Below are positions 51,967 through 59,712 of a stretch of DNA of 64,000 nucleotides, piece after piece. Under the pieces are notes generated by a model. That model did no database searches. It worked only from the letters and a program-made list of their open reading frames with translations, and was not told where the DNA came from. Origin of the DNA: Phycisphaerales bacterium (lineage in GTDB: Bacteria; Planctomycetota; Phycisphaerae; Phycisphaerales; UBA1924); the NCBI GenBank assembly GCA_029260295.1, contig JAJDDN010000002.1, forward strand, positions 310,001-374,000, given 5' to 3'. The position numbers and the translations under genes are program-made. How positions within the stretch are numbered: the stretch's first letter is position 1; each line of letters opens with the position of its first letter.

Positions 51967-53910
51967 TTAAGCAGCTCTGGTAGATGGTTGCATCAACACA
52001 TTCATCCACTTGCCGAGGTTCTTGACAAAATCATTCTTGGAGATGCATTCGGTTACGCCAAGTTTCGCGACTTCGGCTCGGGTTTCCTCGCAATCATGGG
52101 CCGTGAGCACAAAGAACGGGATCTCTTTATGCAGACCAAGACCACTGAACTTCCGGTAAACATCCAGCCCATTGCACCCGGGAAGATTCAGATCACACAC
52201 AATCAGATCCGCGGGCGACTCTCCTCGTTCAACCATGCTCTCAAAGAACTCACACGCTTCCATACCATTCATAATCCATCGCACATCCGCGTTGGTCTTC
52301 CTTTTGAGAAGCGTCATCACTAATGTAGCAGCAAGCGCGTCGTCTTCGATCAACACAATCTGTTGCGTCCCACCACCGGTAGGAATGAGATCTGACAAAC
52401 CATCGCTCTTAGAAGGTGCCTCTAAACTTGATTCAGTTGCAGACCCGGGAATCCAGACCTGCACATTATTCCGCCCCGCTTCTTTGGCCGCATATACGCC
52501 CGCATCAGCCTCACTAACCATCTGCCCCGCGTTCTTCAACCGATCCACAGGCCCTGCATCAACTGCAGAAACACCGACACTCACTCGAACTGAAAGTTCG
52601 TCAGGCCCCTCATCACATCCACGGATATCAAACGGTTTATTAGCTATCTCACTCCGAACACGCTCTGCAATCTCAGTCGCCTCGCGCACTGTGCACCCCG
52701 GCAAAATCACCGAGAACTCTTCCCCTCCATACCGACACACGCACCCCTTGTCCCCAACCGTCTCGGTCGCCCGCCTGGCAAGTTCGACTAATACAGCGTC
52801 GCCAACAGCGTGGCCATGCGTATCGTTCACATTCTTGAACTTGTCAGCATCAAAGAAAAGAACCGCAAAGTCTCTGCCAGTCTCTTTATGCTCCGCGAAC
52901 TCGCTTTCCATCTGAGCATCAAACTCTTTCCGATTCGGGATACCCGTCAATCCATCGGTAAACGCTTGTTTCTCGAGCGATTCGGTCTGTCGCTGCATCG
53001 AAATCTGATGCTCCAGACCGCGTTCCTGAGCTTGGCTCATCAGCAACTGAACATCTTTGAGATCCCCAATCTCGGTATTAAAGAGAGAAGCCAGTTCCTT
53101 TGCAGATTCATTGACATCTACGAGCAACTCAGACATATCTATCTTCTGTTTCGGGAACCAAGCCGCGGTTTGCCGCTCGATCCTCCGAATCACAGAACTG
53201 GGCGTCTTTGCACTCAACGCCTCGGCGACCTGCGTCCCAAGAGACACCGCACGGATCATCTCAATATCACCGGACTTGGCCTTCTCCGGATCATGATGGT
53301 ACGCGATCGCCTCGGCAATATTCTCCGGAAGCGACCACTTCCGAGCGAGCGCAGCCCCCACAGTTGCATGCGTAAATCCAAAGTTTGTAGTCTCAATCGG
53401 GCTCACATTCCCATGCTCTATATCACGGATCGTGTCGAGGTACCGCCCACGGATTGCGGTAAATGTCGCCAGCATCCCCATGTCCTGAAACAACGCCGCG
53501 GAAAAAACCTCATCTTTGTCAGAGATCCCAAACCGCTCGGCAATGGCCCGAGAAGCCGTCGCTCCCATGAGCGTCCGTCTCCAATGCCCGATCATATCAA
53601 ACCCGTCATGATCCGTGTTTGAAGTGGTCTCGACAAGTGAGAACCCGAGTACCAATGATTTGACAGTATTGAGCCCGAGATACCCCATCGCTCGATCAAT
53701 TGAACCACACCTATTGGCCAGTCCGTAATAACTTGAGTTGACCGTTTTGAGCACCTTCCCTGCGAGCGCTTGGTCCTGTTGAACAGTCTTTGCGATTTCA
53801 CTGATCTGAACATCGGGATTTCCCGTCAGTTCAATCAGTTTGGCCGCCACAGCGGGCAGCGAAGGGAGCGATGGACAGTTAAGAACATCTTCAATCTGTA
53901 TCTGACTCAT
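51967..53910 (-). CDS. HDOD-GGDEF-receiver signalling protein
   Basis: Three-domain regulator of 647 residues from MSQIQIEDVL (53910). HDOD domain at the N-terminus: LPSLPAVAAKLIELTGNPDVQISEIAKTVQQDQALAGKVLKTVNS and a later HHDPEKA. A GGDEF diguanylate cyclase domain follows with FFDADKFKNVNDTHGHAVGD and active-site CRYGGEEFSVI. A C-terminal receiver domain has IVLIEDDALAA, phospho-acceptor D in VCDLNLPGCNG and conserved Lys in ISKND. An intact GGEEF suggests cyclic-di-GMP synthesis. It ends 11 bp from the convergent purL stop and lies downstream of the sigma-54 regulator on the same strand. Confidence 0.93.
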   Translation of the reverse strand: MSQIQIEDVLNCPSLPSLPAVAAKLIELTGNPDVQISEIAKTVQQDQALAGKVLKTVNSSYYGLANRCGSIDRAMGYLGLNTVKSLVLGFSLVETTSNTDHDGFDMIGHWRRTLMGATASRAIAERFGISDKDEVFSAALFQDMGMLATFTAIRGRYLDTIRDIEHGNVSPIETTNFGFTHATVGAALARKWSLPENIAEAIAYHHDPEKAKSGDIEMIRAVSLGTQVAEALSAKTPSSVIRRIERQTAAWFPKQKIDMSELLVDVNESAKELASLFNTEIGDLKDVQLLMSQAQERGLEHQISMQRQTESLEKQAFTDGLTGIPNRKEFDAQMESEFAEHKETGRDFAVLFFDADKFKNVNDTHGHAVGDAVLVELARRATETVGDKGCVCRYGGEEFSVILPGCTVREATEIAERVRSEIANKPFDIRGCDEGPDELSVRVSVGVSAVDAGPVDRLKNAGQMVSEADAGVYAAKEAGRNNVQVWIPGSATESSLEAPSKSDGLSDLIPTGGGTQQIVLIEDDALAATLVMTLLKRKTNADVRWIMNGMEACEFFESMVERGESPADLIVCDLNLPGCNGLDVYRKFSGLGLHKEIPFFVLTAHDCEETRAEVAKLGVTECISKNDFVKNLGKWMNVLMQPSTRAA

Positions 53911-54097
53911 GCGGAGAACCCCTGTGTGTAGAGAACCCGACCACACCGATTGATGTAACCGATTCCTATCCCCACATTCGGTGAGGTCGCACACAGAAAT
54001 GAACATTCGTATTCAGAAGTGGGTAAATTATCTCATTGATTTTGTGTAACACTCATCGATCTCAAAATTAACCAATCTGCAAGTGATGAGTACGCAA

Positions 54098-55537
54098 TTA
54101 TCGGAGCCCGTATTCGTTGAGTTTGCGGTACAAAGTCCGTTCCCCAATCCCCAGCATTTTGGCCGCCTGCTCACGGTTCCCGCCCGTCAGCTTGAGCGTT
54201 TCCCGGATCGCCTGCCGCTCAAGTTGCTCTAGGCTCGTCCCCGCCAAAGATCCGATTGAATAGGACCCATTCCCCCCAGCCAAATCGGATTCCCGGACCT
54301 CATCAGGCACAAACTCAACCCCGATTATTGACCCGCTCTGACCCCCACTCATCACCACCATCGTCTGCACAGTATTGAGAAGCTGCCGAACATTACCGGG
54401 CCAGTCGTACGCCGTCAATCGAAGCATCGCCGCATCCGACATCTCGGGAAGCGCCTTGCCCGGATTCAGTTCACCAGCAAACCGGCTCACCGCATGCCGA
54501 ACAATCCTCGGAATATCCTCCCGCCGGTCCCGCAGCGCCGGCAGATTCACAACCGTCCCCTTAATCCGAAAATACAAATCCTGACGGAAGGTCCCGTCCT
54601 TGATCATCTGTTCGAGATCCTTATTGGTCGCGCTGACCAATCGGACATCAACCTTCCGCAACTCGTTGGACCCGAGCCGAACAACCTCCCCAGACTCAAG
54701 CACCCGAAGCAACTTCGCCTGCATCGCCAAAGGCATGTCCCCGATCTCATCGAGAAACAGCGTCCCCCCATTGGCGTACTCAAACACCCCCTCCCGATCC
54801 TTCTCCGCACCGGTAAACGCCCCCCGCACATGCCCAAACAACTCGTCCTCAAGCAGATTCTCCGCCTGACCAGCACAGTTCATCGACTTAAACTTCTTCC
54901 CATCCCGGGCCGAGTTCCGATGCACGGCCTGAGCAATCAGCTCCTTCCCCGTCCCGCTCTCACCCGACACCAACACCGAAATATTCGACCGCGCCACCGT
55001 CCGCACGGTCTCAATAATCTTCCGCATCGACTCAGCACCAGCAATGATCCCCGCAAACCCCTCGTGCTGAACCAGATCCTTGAGTTCCTCAGACTCACTC
55101 CGAAGCACCGCCTGCTCCGCAGCACGCTTGACCACCGACCGCAGCACCACCAGATCCAAAGGCTTCTCAACAAAGTCAAACGCCCCATGCTTAAACGCAT
55201 CGCGGGCCGTCGGTACATCGCCGTGGGCCGTGACCATAATCGTCTCGGCATCGGGCTGATGCTTGCTTGCGAGTTCCAAAACCTTCATCCCCGCATTGGA
55301 CCCGTCGCCATTCACCCCATGCACCCCCGCGCTCTCGGGCATCCGGAGATCCGTGATGATCACATCGAACTTCCCAGCCGTGATCTCTTCATAGGCCCGC
55401 TCAACCGTATTGACAGTCGTGCACACATGCCCCGGCCGGCGCAACGAATCAACAATCACATCGGCGTGCTCGATCTCGTCTTCAACGATCAGCACCTGGG
55501 CGATCACGGGCTCATGTTTGGTATCGGTATCTGCCAT
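54098..55537 (-). CDS. Sigma-54-dependent response regulator, NtrC family
   Basis: Transcription activator of 479 residues. The receiver domain has VLIVEDEIEHADVIV and phospho-acceptor in VIITDLRMPES. The AAA+ domain has Walker A GESGTGKE, the sigma-54 contact loop GAFTGAEKD and Walker B GGTLFLDEIGDMPL. A C-terminal Fis-type helix-turn-helix reads LTGGNREQAAKMLGIGERTLYRKLNEYGL. The partner kinase is not in the window. I found no -24/-12 promoter near the pilus genes, so the target genes are unknown. Confidence 0.95.
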   Translation of the reverse strand: MADTDTKHEPVIAQVLIVEDEIEHADVIVDSLRRPGHVCTTVNTVERAYEEITAGKFDVIITDLRMPESAGVHGVNGDGSNAGMKVLELASKHQPDAETIMVTAHGDVPTARDAFKHGAFDFVEKPLDLVVLRSVVKRAAEQAVLRSESEELKDLVQHEGFAGIIAGAESMRKIIETVRTVARSNISVLVSGESGTGKELIAQAVHRNSARDGKKFKSMNCAGQAENLLEDELFGHVRGAFTGAEKDREGVFEYANGGTLFLDEIGDMPLAMQAKLLRVLESGEVVRLGSNELRKVDVRLVSATNKDLEQMIKDGTFRQDLYFRIKGTVVNLPALRDRREDIPRIVRHAVSRFAGELNPGKALPEMSDAAMLRLTAYDWPGNVRQLLNTVQTMVVMSGGQSGSIIGVEFVPDEVRESDLAGGNGSYSIGSLAGTSLEQLERQAIRETLKLTGGNREQAAKMLGIGERTLYRKLNEYGLR

Positions 55538-55579
55538 TGCTCTATGGTAGGGGCCGCCCGAGTTTGTGTCTGAGGATAA

Positions 55580-55653
55580 ACGAGCCGCGACCGTAAGGGA
55601 GTGGTCTTCTAAGCGTCAACTCACGATCCCACTCCCTCACGGTCGCGGCTCGT
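55580..55653. repeat. Long inverted repeat, 25-bp arms with 24-nt loop
   Basis: The arm ACGAGCCGCGACCGT, continuing AAGGGAGTGG, is complementary to the right arm ending GGTCGCGGCTCGT at 24 of 25 positions (one A-C mismatch at 55595/55638). It lies between the sigma-54 regulator start and the ruvC stop. No T-run follows on either side. It resembles REP/MITE-like palindromes rather than a terminator. Confidence 0.85.
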
Positions 55654-55670
55654 AAGCCAATAAAAACCAC

Positions 55671-56174
55671 CTACAAAGTCAGCACACCGAGCTGATGCCT
55701 CCGCAGGGCACACGCCGCGATCGCCAGAGCATCCGCCAGATCCGCCGGCTTAGGGAGTTCTGGAAGATCAAACATCGACTGCACCGACAACTGCATCTGC
55801 TCCTTGGTCGCCCGCCCAGACCCCGCCATCGCCTTCTTGACCTCCGCCGGCTTGAGTTCCACAACCTCGATCCCCGCCGACCGAGCCGCCAGCAAGATCA
55901 CGCCACGCGCGTGGGCCATCTTAATAACCGTCGCCGGGTGATCTTTATGAGCAAACATCCCCTCAATCGCCACCAGATCTGGGCTCACCCGCTCAATAAG
56001 CTCGCAGACATCGGTATGGAGTTCCACCAGCCGATCCCCCATCGGAGGCACCGGTGACCCGCTCTTAGTCAACCGAAACACCCCCGCCTCAACAATCGCT
56101 GGCCGAATCGAATCCCCCGAGATGCACCCATAGCCGGTAATCGACAAACCAGGATCAAAGCCAAGGACTCGCAT
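55671..56174 (-). CDS. ruvC: Crossover junction endodeoxyribonuclease RuvC
   Basis: Holliday junction resolvase of 167 residues. It starts MRVLGFDPGLSITGYGCI with the first catalytic Asp. The second acid is in LVAIEGMFAHKDHPATVIKMAHARGVILLAA, and the last pair is in KPADLADALAIAACALRRH. ELKPAEVKKAMAGSGRATKEQMQ is conserved. ruvA and ruvB are not adjacent. The 21-bp spacer to the upstream protease gene is nearly the same as the spacer between the two protease genes. Confidence 0.95.
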   Translation of the reverse strand: MRVLGFDPGLSITGYGCISGDSIRPAIVEAGVFRLTKSGSPVPPMGDRLVELHTDVCELIERVSPDLVAIEGMFAHKDHPATVIKMAHARGVILLAARSAGIEVVELKPAEVKKAMAGSGRATKEQMQLSVQSMFDLPELPKPADLADALAIAACALRRHQLGVLTL

Positions 56175-56195
56175 AGATTCAGTATAGTGGATTAC

Positions 56196-56981
56196 TCAGG
56201 GCTCGGTGATCAGATCAAACGGAATGCGGTACGCGGGAAGAATAAAGATTTGATCCTCAAGTAGCGTTGTGCCTTTATCCGTCATGGCACTGACATTCCC
56301 AGTAGCGTTGGCGATTCCTGCAAGCACCAGCGTGCCATCGGTATAGACGCCGATGAGCGGACTCCCCGACAATCGAAGCCCCGAACGCTTTTTTTCTGAA
56401 AGAGAAATTATTATATATTTCCTGTTGTCATCAATTAACCAGATTTTCATGGGGATGGCAACGACTTCGTCGCTCCCTGATCGTCGCGACACCAGCGTCA
56501 AGTTCCGTAGGTCATCTACACGCTCAAACTCAAGTGGTTCGAGCTGAGCATAATCTAGAATGGGCTCTGCAATGTGTAAGAATAGATAGTCCCCTTGTAT
56601 ATCTTCATCAACAACCTGTTTATCCCCCGGCTCACGATGACGACGATTCCCGCTCCAACCATCACCAATGATGCTGTAATCAATTGCATGCCCATTCATC
56701 TTCAGTGGATGTCCTGGCTCAGGATCATACAAAAAAGCATGGGCCGCTGTTAATACGGTATGTTCCCCGATCGCTACCCCGGTCAATATCCCATGCGACA
56801 TATACAGATCCGGGTCGTCATAAAGCCGCAAGTTCTTGATCTCAACAACCCCCCGAGTAGCCCCCGCAGGCGGCGCGTACAAACACCCGCCGCTCAAAGT
56901 CACAAAGAGCATGAAACAGCAGACACGAAGTAAGCTGTAAATTGAAGTTGAGGATCCGGTATCAATACTAATGATTCGCAT
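56196..56981 (-). CDS. Trypsin-like serine protease lipoprotein, copy A
   Basis: Predicted exported protease of 261 residues. After a hydrophobic segment (LLRVCCFMLFVTLS) comes lipobox SGGC and then LYAPPAGATRGVVEIKN. The chymotrypsin-type triad is readable: His in VLTAAHAF, Asp in GDYLFLHI and Ser in RLSGSPLIG. It is a paralogue of copy B immediately upstream. Its first 15 residues, MRIISIDTGSSTSIY, have no match in copy B but resemble the RuvC start (MRVLGFDPGLSITGY), pointing to a duplication breakpoint inside ruvC. Substrate unknown. Confidence 0.75.
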   Translation of the reverse strand: MRIISIDTGSSTSIYSLLRVCCFMLFVTLSGGCLYAPPAGATRGVVEIKNLRLYDDPDLYMSHGILTGVAIGEHTVLTAAHAFLYDPEPGHPLKMNGHAIDYSIIGDGWSGNRRHREPGDKQVVDEDIQGDYLFLHIAEPILDYAQLEPLEFERVDDLRNLTLVSRRSGSDEVVAIPMKIWLIDDNRKYIIISLSEKKRSGLRLSGSPLIGVYTDGTLVLAGIANATGNVSAMTDKGTTLLEDQIFILPAYRIPFDLITEP

Positions 56982-57002
56982 GGGGCCAGTATAGTGGAAT
57001 GC

Positions 57003-57758
57003 TTAGGGCTCGGCGATCAGATCAAACGGAATCCGGTACGCGGGAAGAATAAAGAACTGATGATCAAGTCTCCGCTGCTTGCCATCGATCTCCATCAATA
57101 CATCCCCATGTGAAGTTTCGATCCCCACCAGCACCAGCGTGCCATCCTCATAGGTCCCAATAAGCGGACTCCCCGAGAAATAAAAACCATCACGGGCCCA
57201 CCGGGGCAAATCGAGGGTGATGTCCTTCCGATCGTTTCCATAGTTCACCCTCTTGGGCACAATCGCCTTCACTTCACCAGTGTCTTTTCGCCGTGTCACA
57301 AGGTAAAGATTACGAATTTCGCCAATCCGCTCATACTCCAACGGCACAAGCCGAGCAAAATCTGAAAACGGCTCGGTCGTTTTCAGGAGTACATAATCCT
57401 CCTGAATCACATCCCCGTATGCGGGCTTGTCCTCAAGAGCCCAATCGCCACGAATCCCCTCCCAACCATCAGCAATAATGGTGTACTCAAGGGTTCGCCC
57501 ATCAATCGTGATCGGATGATCCGATTCGGGCTCATCCTCAAAGGTATGGGCGACCGTCAAGACCGTATGCTCCCCAATAAAAATCCCGGTCAATGTATTG
57601 GTCAATGTAATACTCTGACCGGGATGATCCCCCTCCCACACCCATGTATCCTTGATCTCAACAACCCCCCGGGTCAAACCCGCAGGCGGCGCGTGCAAAC
57701 ACCCAGCAAGCGGAATCACACACAAAACCAACACCACATAACACATAACTCGTTTCAT
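57003..57758 (-). CDS. Trypsin-like serine protease lipoprotein, copy B
   Basis: Paralogue of copy A, 251 residues. It has a normal lipoprotein signal (MKRVMCYVVLVLCVIPLAGC) followed by LHAPPAGLTRGVVEIKD. The triad candidates are His in VLTVAHTF, Asp in EDYVLLKT and Ser in FSGSPLIGTY. It ends FFILPAYRIPFDLIAEP, nearly identical to copy A's end. The orthodox signal peptide suggests this is the ancestral form. It lies 7 bp downstream of riboflavin synthase on the same strand. The family resembles remote trypsin-like proteins; activity is inferred from motifs only. Confidence 0.75.
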   Translation of the reverse strand: MKRVMCYVVLVLCVIPLAGCLHAPPAGLTRGVVEIKDTWVWEGDHPGQSITLTNTLTGIFIGEHTVLTVAHTFEDEPESDHPITIDGRTLEYTIIADGWEGIRGDWALEDKPAYGDVIQEDYVLLKTTEPFSDFARLVPLEYERIGEIRNLYLVTRRKDTGEVKAIVPKRVNYGNDRKDITLDLPRWARDGFYFSGSPLIGTYEDGTLVLVGIETSHGDVLMEIDGKQRRLDHQFFILPAYRIPFDLIAEP

Positions 57759-57765
57759 TCAACGC

Positions 57766-58371
57766 TCAGTTCTGGATATTCATCCGCTCGACCGTATGCA
57801 CAATCGTCTTGACCATCGCATCCGCCTCGATGTTCACCGGATCCCCCACCACCCGATCCCCAAGCGTCGTCCGATCAAGCGTCTCAGGAATCAACGCCAC
57901 CTCGATCCAGCACCCATCAGCATCCAGAGCCGCGATGGTCAATGAGATCCCATCAATCGCCACCGATCCCTTCGGAATCATCCATCGCATCAGATCCCCC
58001 CCCAAAGTAATCCGAACCCGGTAGCCGTCCAAGTCCTCAATCCCGATCACCTTGCCAACCCCGTCAACATGCCCCTGGACCTGATGCCCATCGAGCCCGT
58101 CGCCCACCCGCAACGACCGCTCCAGATTTACCCGATCCCCGGCACCCCATCCCCCCAGCGTGGTCTTCCCTGATGTCTCCGGGATCGCGTCAAAGCTCCA
58201 CAATCCCCCCTCATCGCTCACCAGCGTCAAACAGCACCCGTTATTCGCTATCGAATCCCCCGCGGCAGGCGAATGGTCCCACCCAGCGGGATCAATCACA
58301 ATACGGATCCCATCCTCAGTCTTAGCCAAAGAATGAACCGTCCCGATCGCCTGCACAATACCTGTAAACAT
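57766..58371 (-). CDS. ribE: Riboflavin synthase, alpha subunit
   Basis: Converts two 6,7-dimethyl-8-ribityllumazine to riboflavin. Start at MFTGIVQAIG (58371), the invariant N-terminus of the family, gives 201 residues. The two lumazine-binding repeats are recognisable: SIANNGCCLTLVS with DAIPETSGKTTLGGWGAGDRVNLERSLRVGDGLDGHQVQGHVDG, then SVAIDGISLTIAALDADGCWIEVALIPETLDRTTLGDRVVGDPVNIEADAMVK. No FMN riboswitch is visible upstream. It is divergent from the propeller lipoprotein. Confidence 0.95.
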   Translation of the reverse strand: MFTGIVQAIGTVHSLAKTEDGIRIVIDPAGWDHSPAAGDSIANNGCCLTLVSDEGGLWSFDAIPETSGKTTLGGWGAGDRVNLERSLRVGDGLDGHQVQGHVDGVGKVIGIEDLDGYRVRITLGGDLMRWMIPKGSVAIDGISLTIAALDADGCWIEVALIPETLDRTTLGDRVVGDPVNIEADAMVKTIVHTVERMNIQN

Positions 58372-58521
58372 GCAGAACCCTAGGACCATCGCTGCGGATG
58401 GTCATCCCGGAGGACAATTCCGCCTCTTCAGGGCCCCAGCCCCCAAACCGCCCCCCAACCCCCCTATCCTACCTGACGCGTCCGGGCCGCCGATCGGCCC
58501 CACAATGGAGATGGACCCAAA

Positions 58522-59679
58522 ATGACTATTGATCTGACAAGATGCTGTGTTTCGCTGATCGCCTTGAGCCTCCTCGGGGCTGTCTCGGCATGCTCGACGA
58601 CCCAAAGCACCAGCAACAACTCCAGCGACAGCGCCAACAACAGCGTCACCTCCCAACCCTCCTCAGATGAGTGGTCAATCAACCACGACAGCTGGCACAA
58701 TCTCGGATACCGCTGGGAGTGGACCGGCTTCCCATTGATGCAAGCCGGCGCCGGGCTCACCGACGCGGTCGCCTACAAAGACTCCATCGTCACCACAGCA
58801 TCAGACACCACCGTCACCTGCCTCGAATCCTCCACAGGCAAAGTCCGCTGGGCCAAGCAGCTCGACCGCCCAACAACCCAGCTCTTCGAACCAACCCGCG
58901 TAAACAACACCCTCTTCATCTGTTCAGACACCGAGCTCTACGAGATCAGCATCAAGAACGGCAACACACTCGACCGCGATAGTGTCCACGGCATCATCAA
59001 CACCAAGCCACTCATCATGGGCAACCTCGCCCTCTTCGGGACCATCGCCAACGAGCTCTACGCCTTCGAGCTCAGAAACGACTTCAAACTCTGGTCCTAC
59101 AAGTTCGATGGCCAGATCGAATCGCCACCCGTTGACATCGACGGCCAATCAATCGCCATGATCTCCGCAGGCGGCGACCTCCGGATCCTCAGCGCCCGCG
59201 ACGGCAGCTCGATCACCAAAACAAACATCGCCGGCGGCTCCGTCGCCTCCATGCTCGTAGACAACCAATCCGTCTACATCCCCTCCACAGACCAATCCAT
59301 CTACGCTTTCAACATCAACGACGGCTTCCGCCAGTGGCGCAAACGCACCAGCGAACCCGTTCTCGTCCAGCCCGTCATCCACGACGGCGTGATGTTCGCC
59401 TCAACCGCAGACGACGGCCTCATCGCCATCGACGCGATCTCAGGCGAGACCCTCTGGAGCAACGCCTCCATCCAAGGCTGGGTCGTCTCGCTCGCCAACG
59501 GCGATGAACTCATGGTCTGGACAGGCAAAGCACTCGCCGCCGTAGACAAAGACTCGGGCGAAATCATCGCCACCGCGAACCTCAACGACGCCGCAGGCGT
59601 GCGGGCAGACGATTTCATCGACGGCAACCTCTATGTCATCACCGCAGACGGCGCGATCGCCAAGTTCAGCCTCCGCTAA
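58522..59679 (+). CDS. PQQ-binding-like beta-propeller lipoprotein (BamB-like)
   Basis: Exported protein of 385 residues. Signal peptide MTIDLTRCCVSLIALSLLGA with lipobox VSAC. The mature part repeats propeller blades with the A-x-D-x-x-[ST]G-x-x-x-W pattern: LESSTGKVRWAKQL, YAFNINDGFRQWRKR, IAIDAISGETLWSN and DKDSGEIIATANL. This fold is shared by BamB and by many planctomycete surface proteins. A role in outer-membrane assembly is possible but not shown. It lies 33 bp upstream of purH. Confidence 0.85.
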   Translation: MTIDLTRCCVSLIALSLLGAVSACSTTQSTSNNSSDSANNSVTSQPSSDEWSINHDSWHNLGYRWEWTGFPLMQAGAGLTDAVAYKDSIVTTASDTTVTCLESSTGKVRWAKQLDRPTTQLFEPTRVNNTLFICSDTELYEISIKNGNTLDRDSVHGIINTKPLIMGNLALFGTIANELYAFELRNDFKLWSYKFDGQIESPPVDIDGQSIAMISAGGDLRILSARDGSSITKTNIAGGSVASMLVDNQSVYIPSTDQSIYAFNINDGFRQWRKRTSEPVLVQPVIHDGVMFASTADDGLIAIDAISGETLWSNASIQGWVVSLANGDELMVWTGKALAAVDKDSGEIIATANLNDAAGVRADDFIDGNLYVITADGAIAKFSLR

Positions 59680-59712
59680 TCATCCAAACCCCAACCCGCA
59701 CAGGATCACCAC

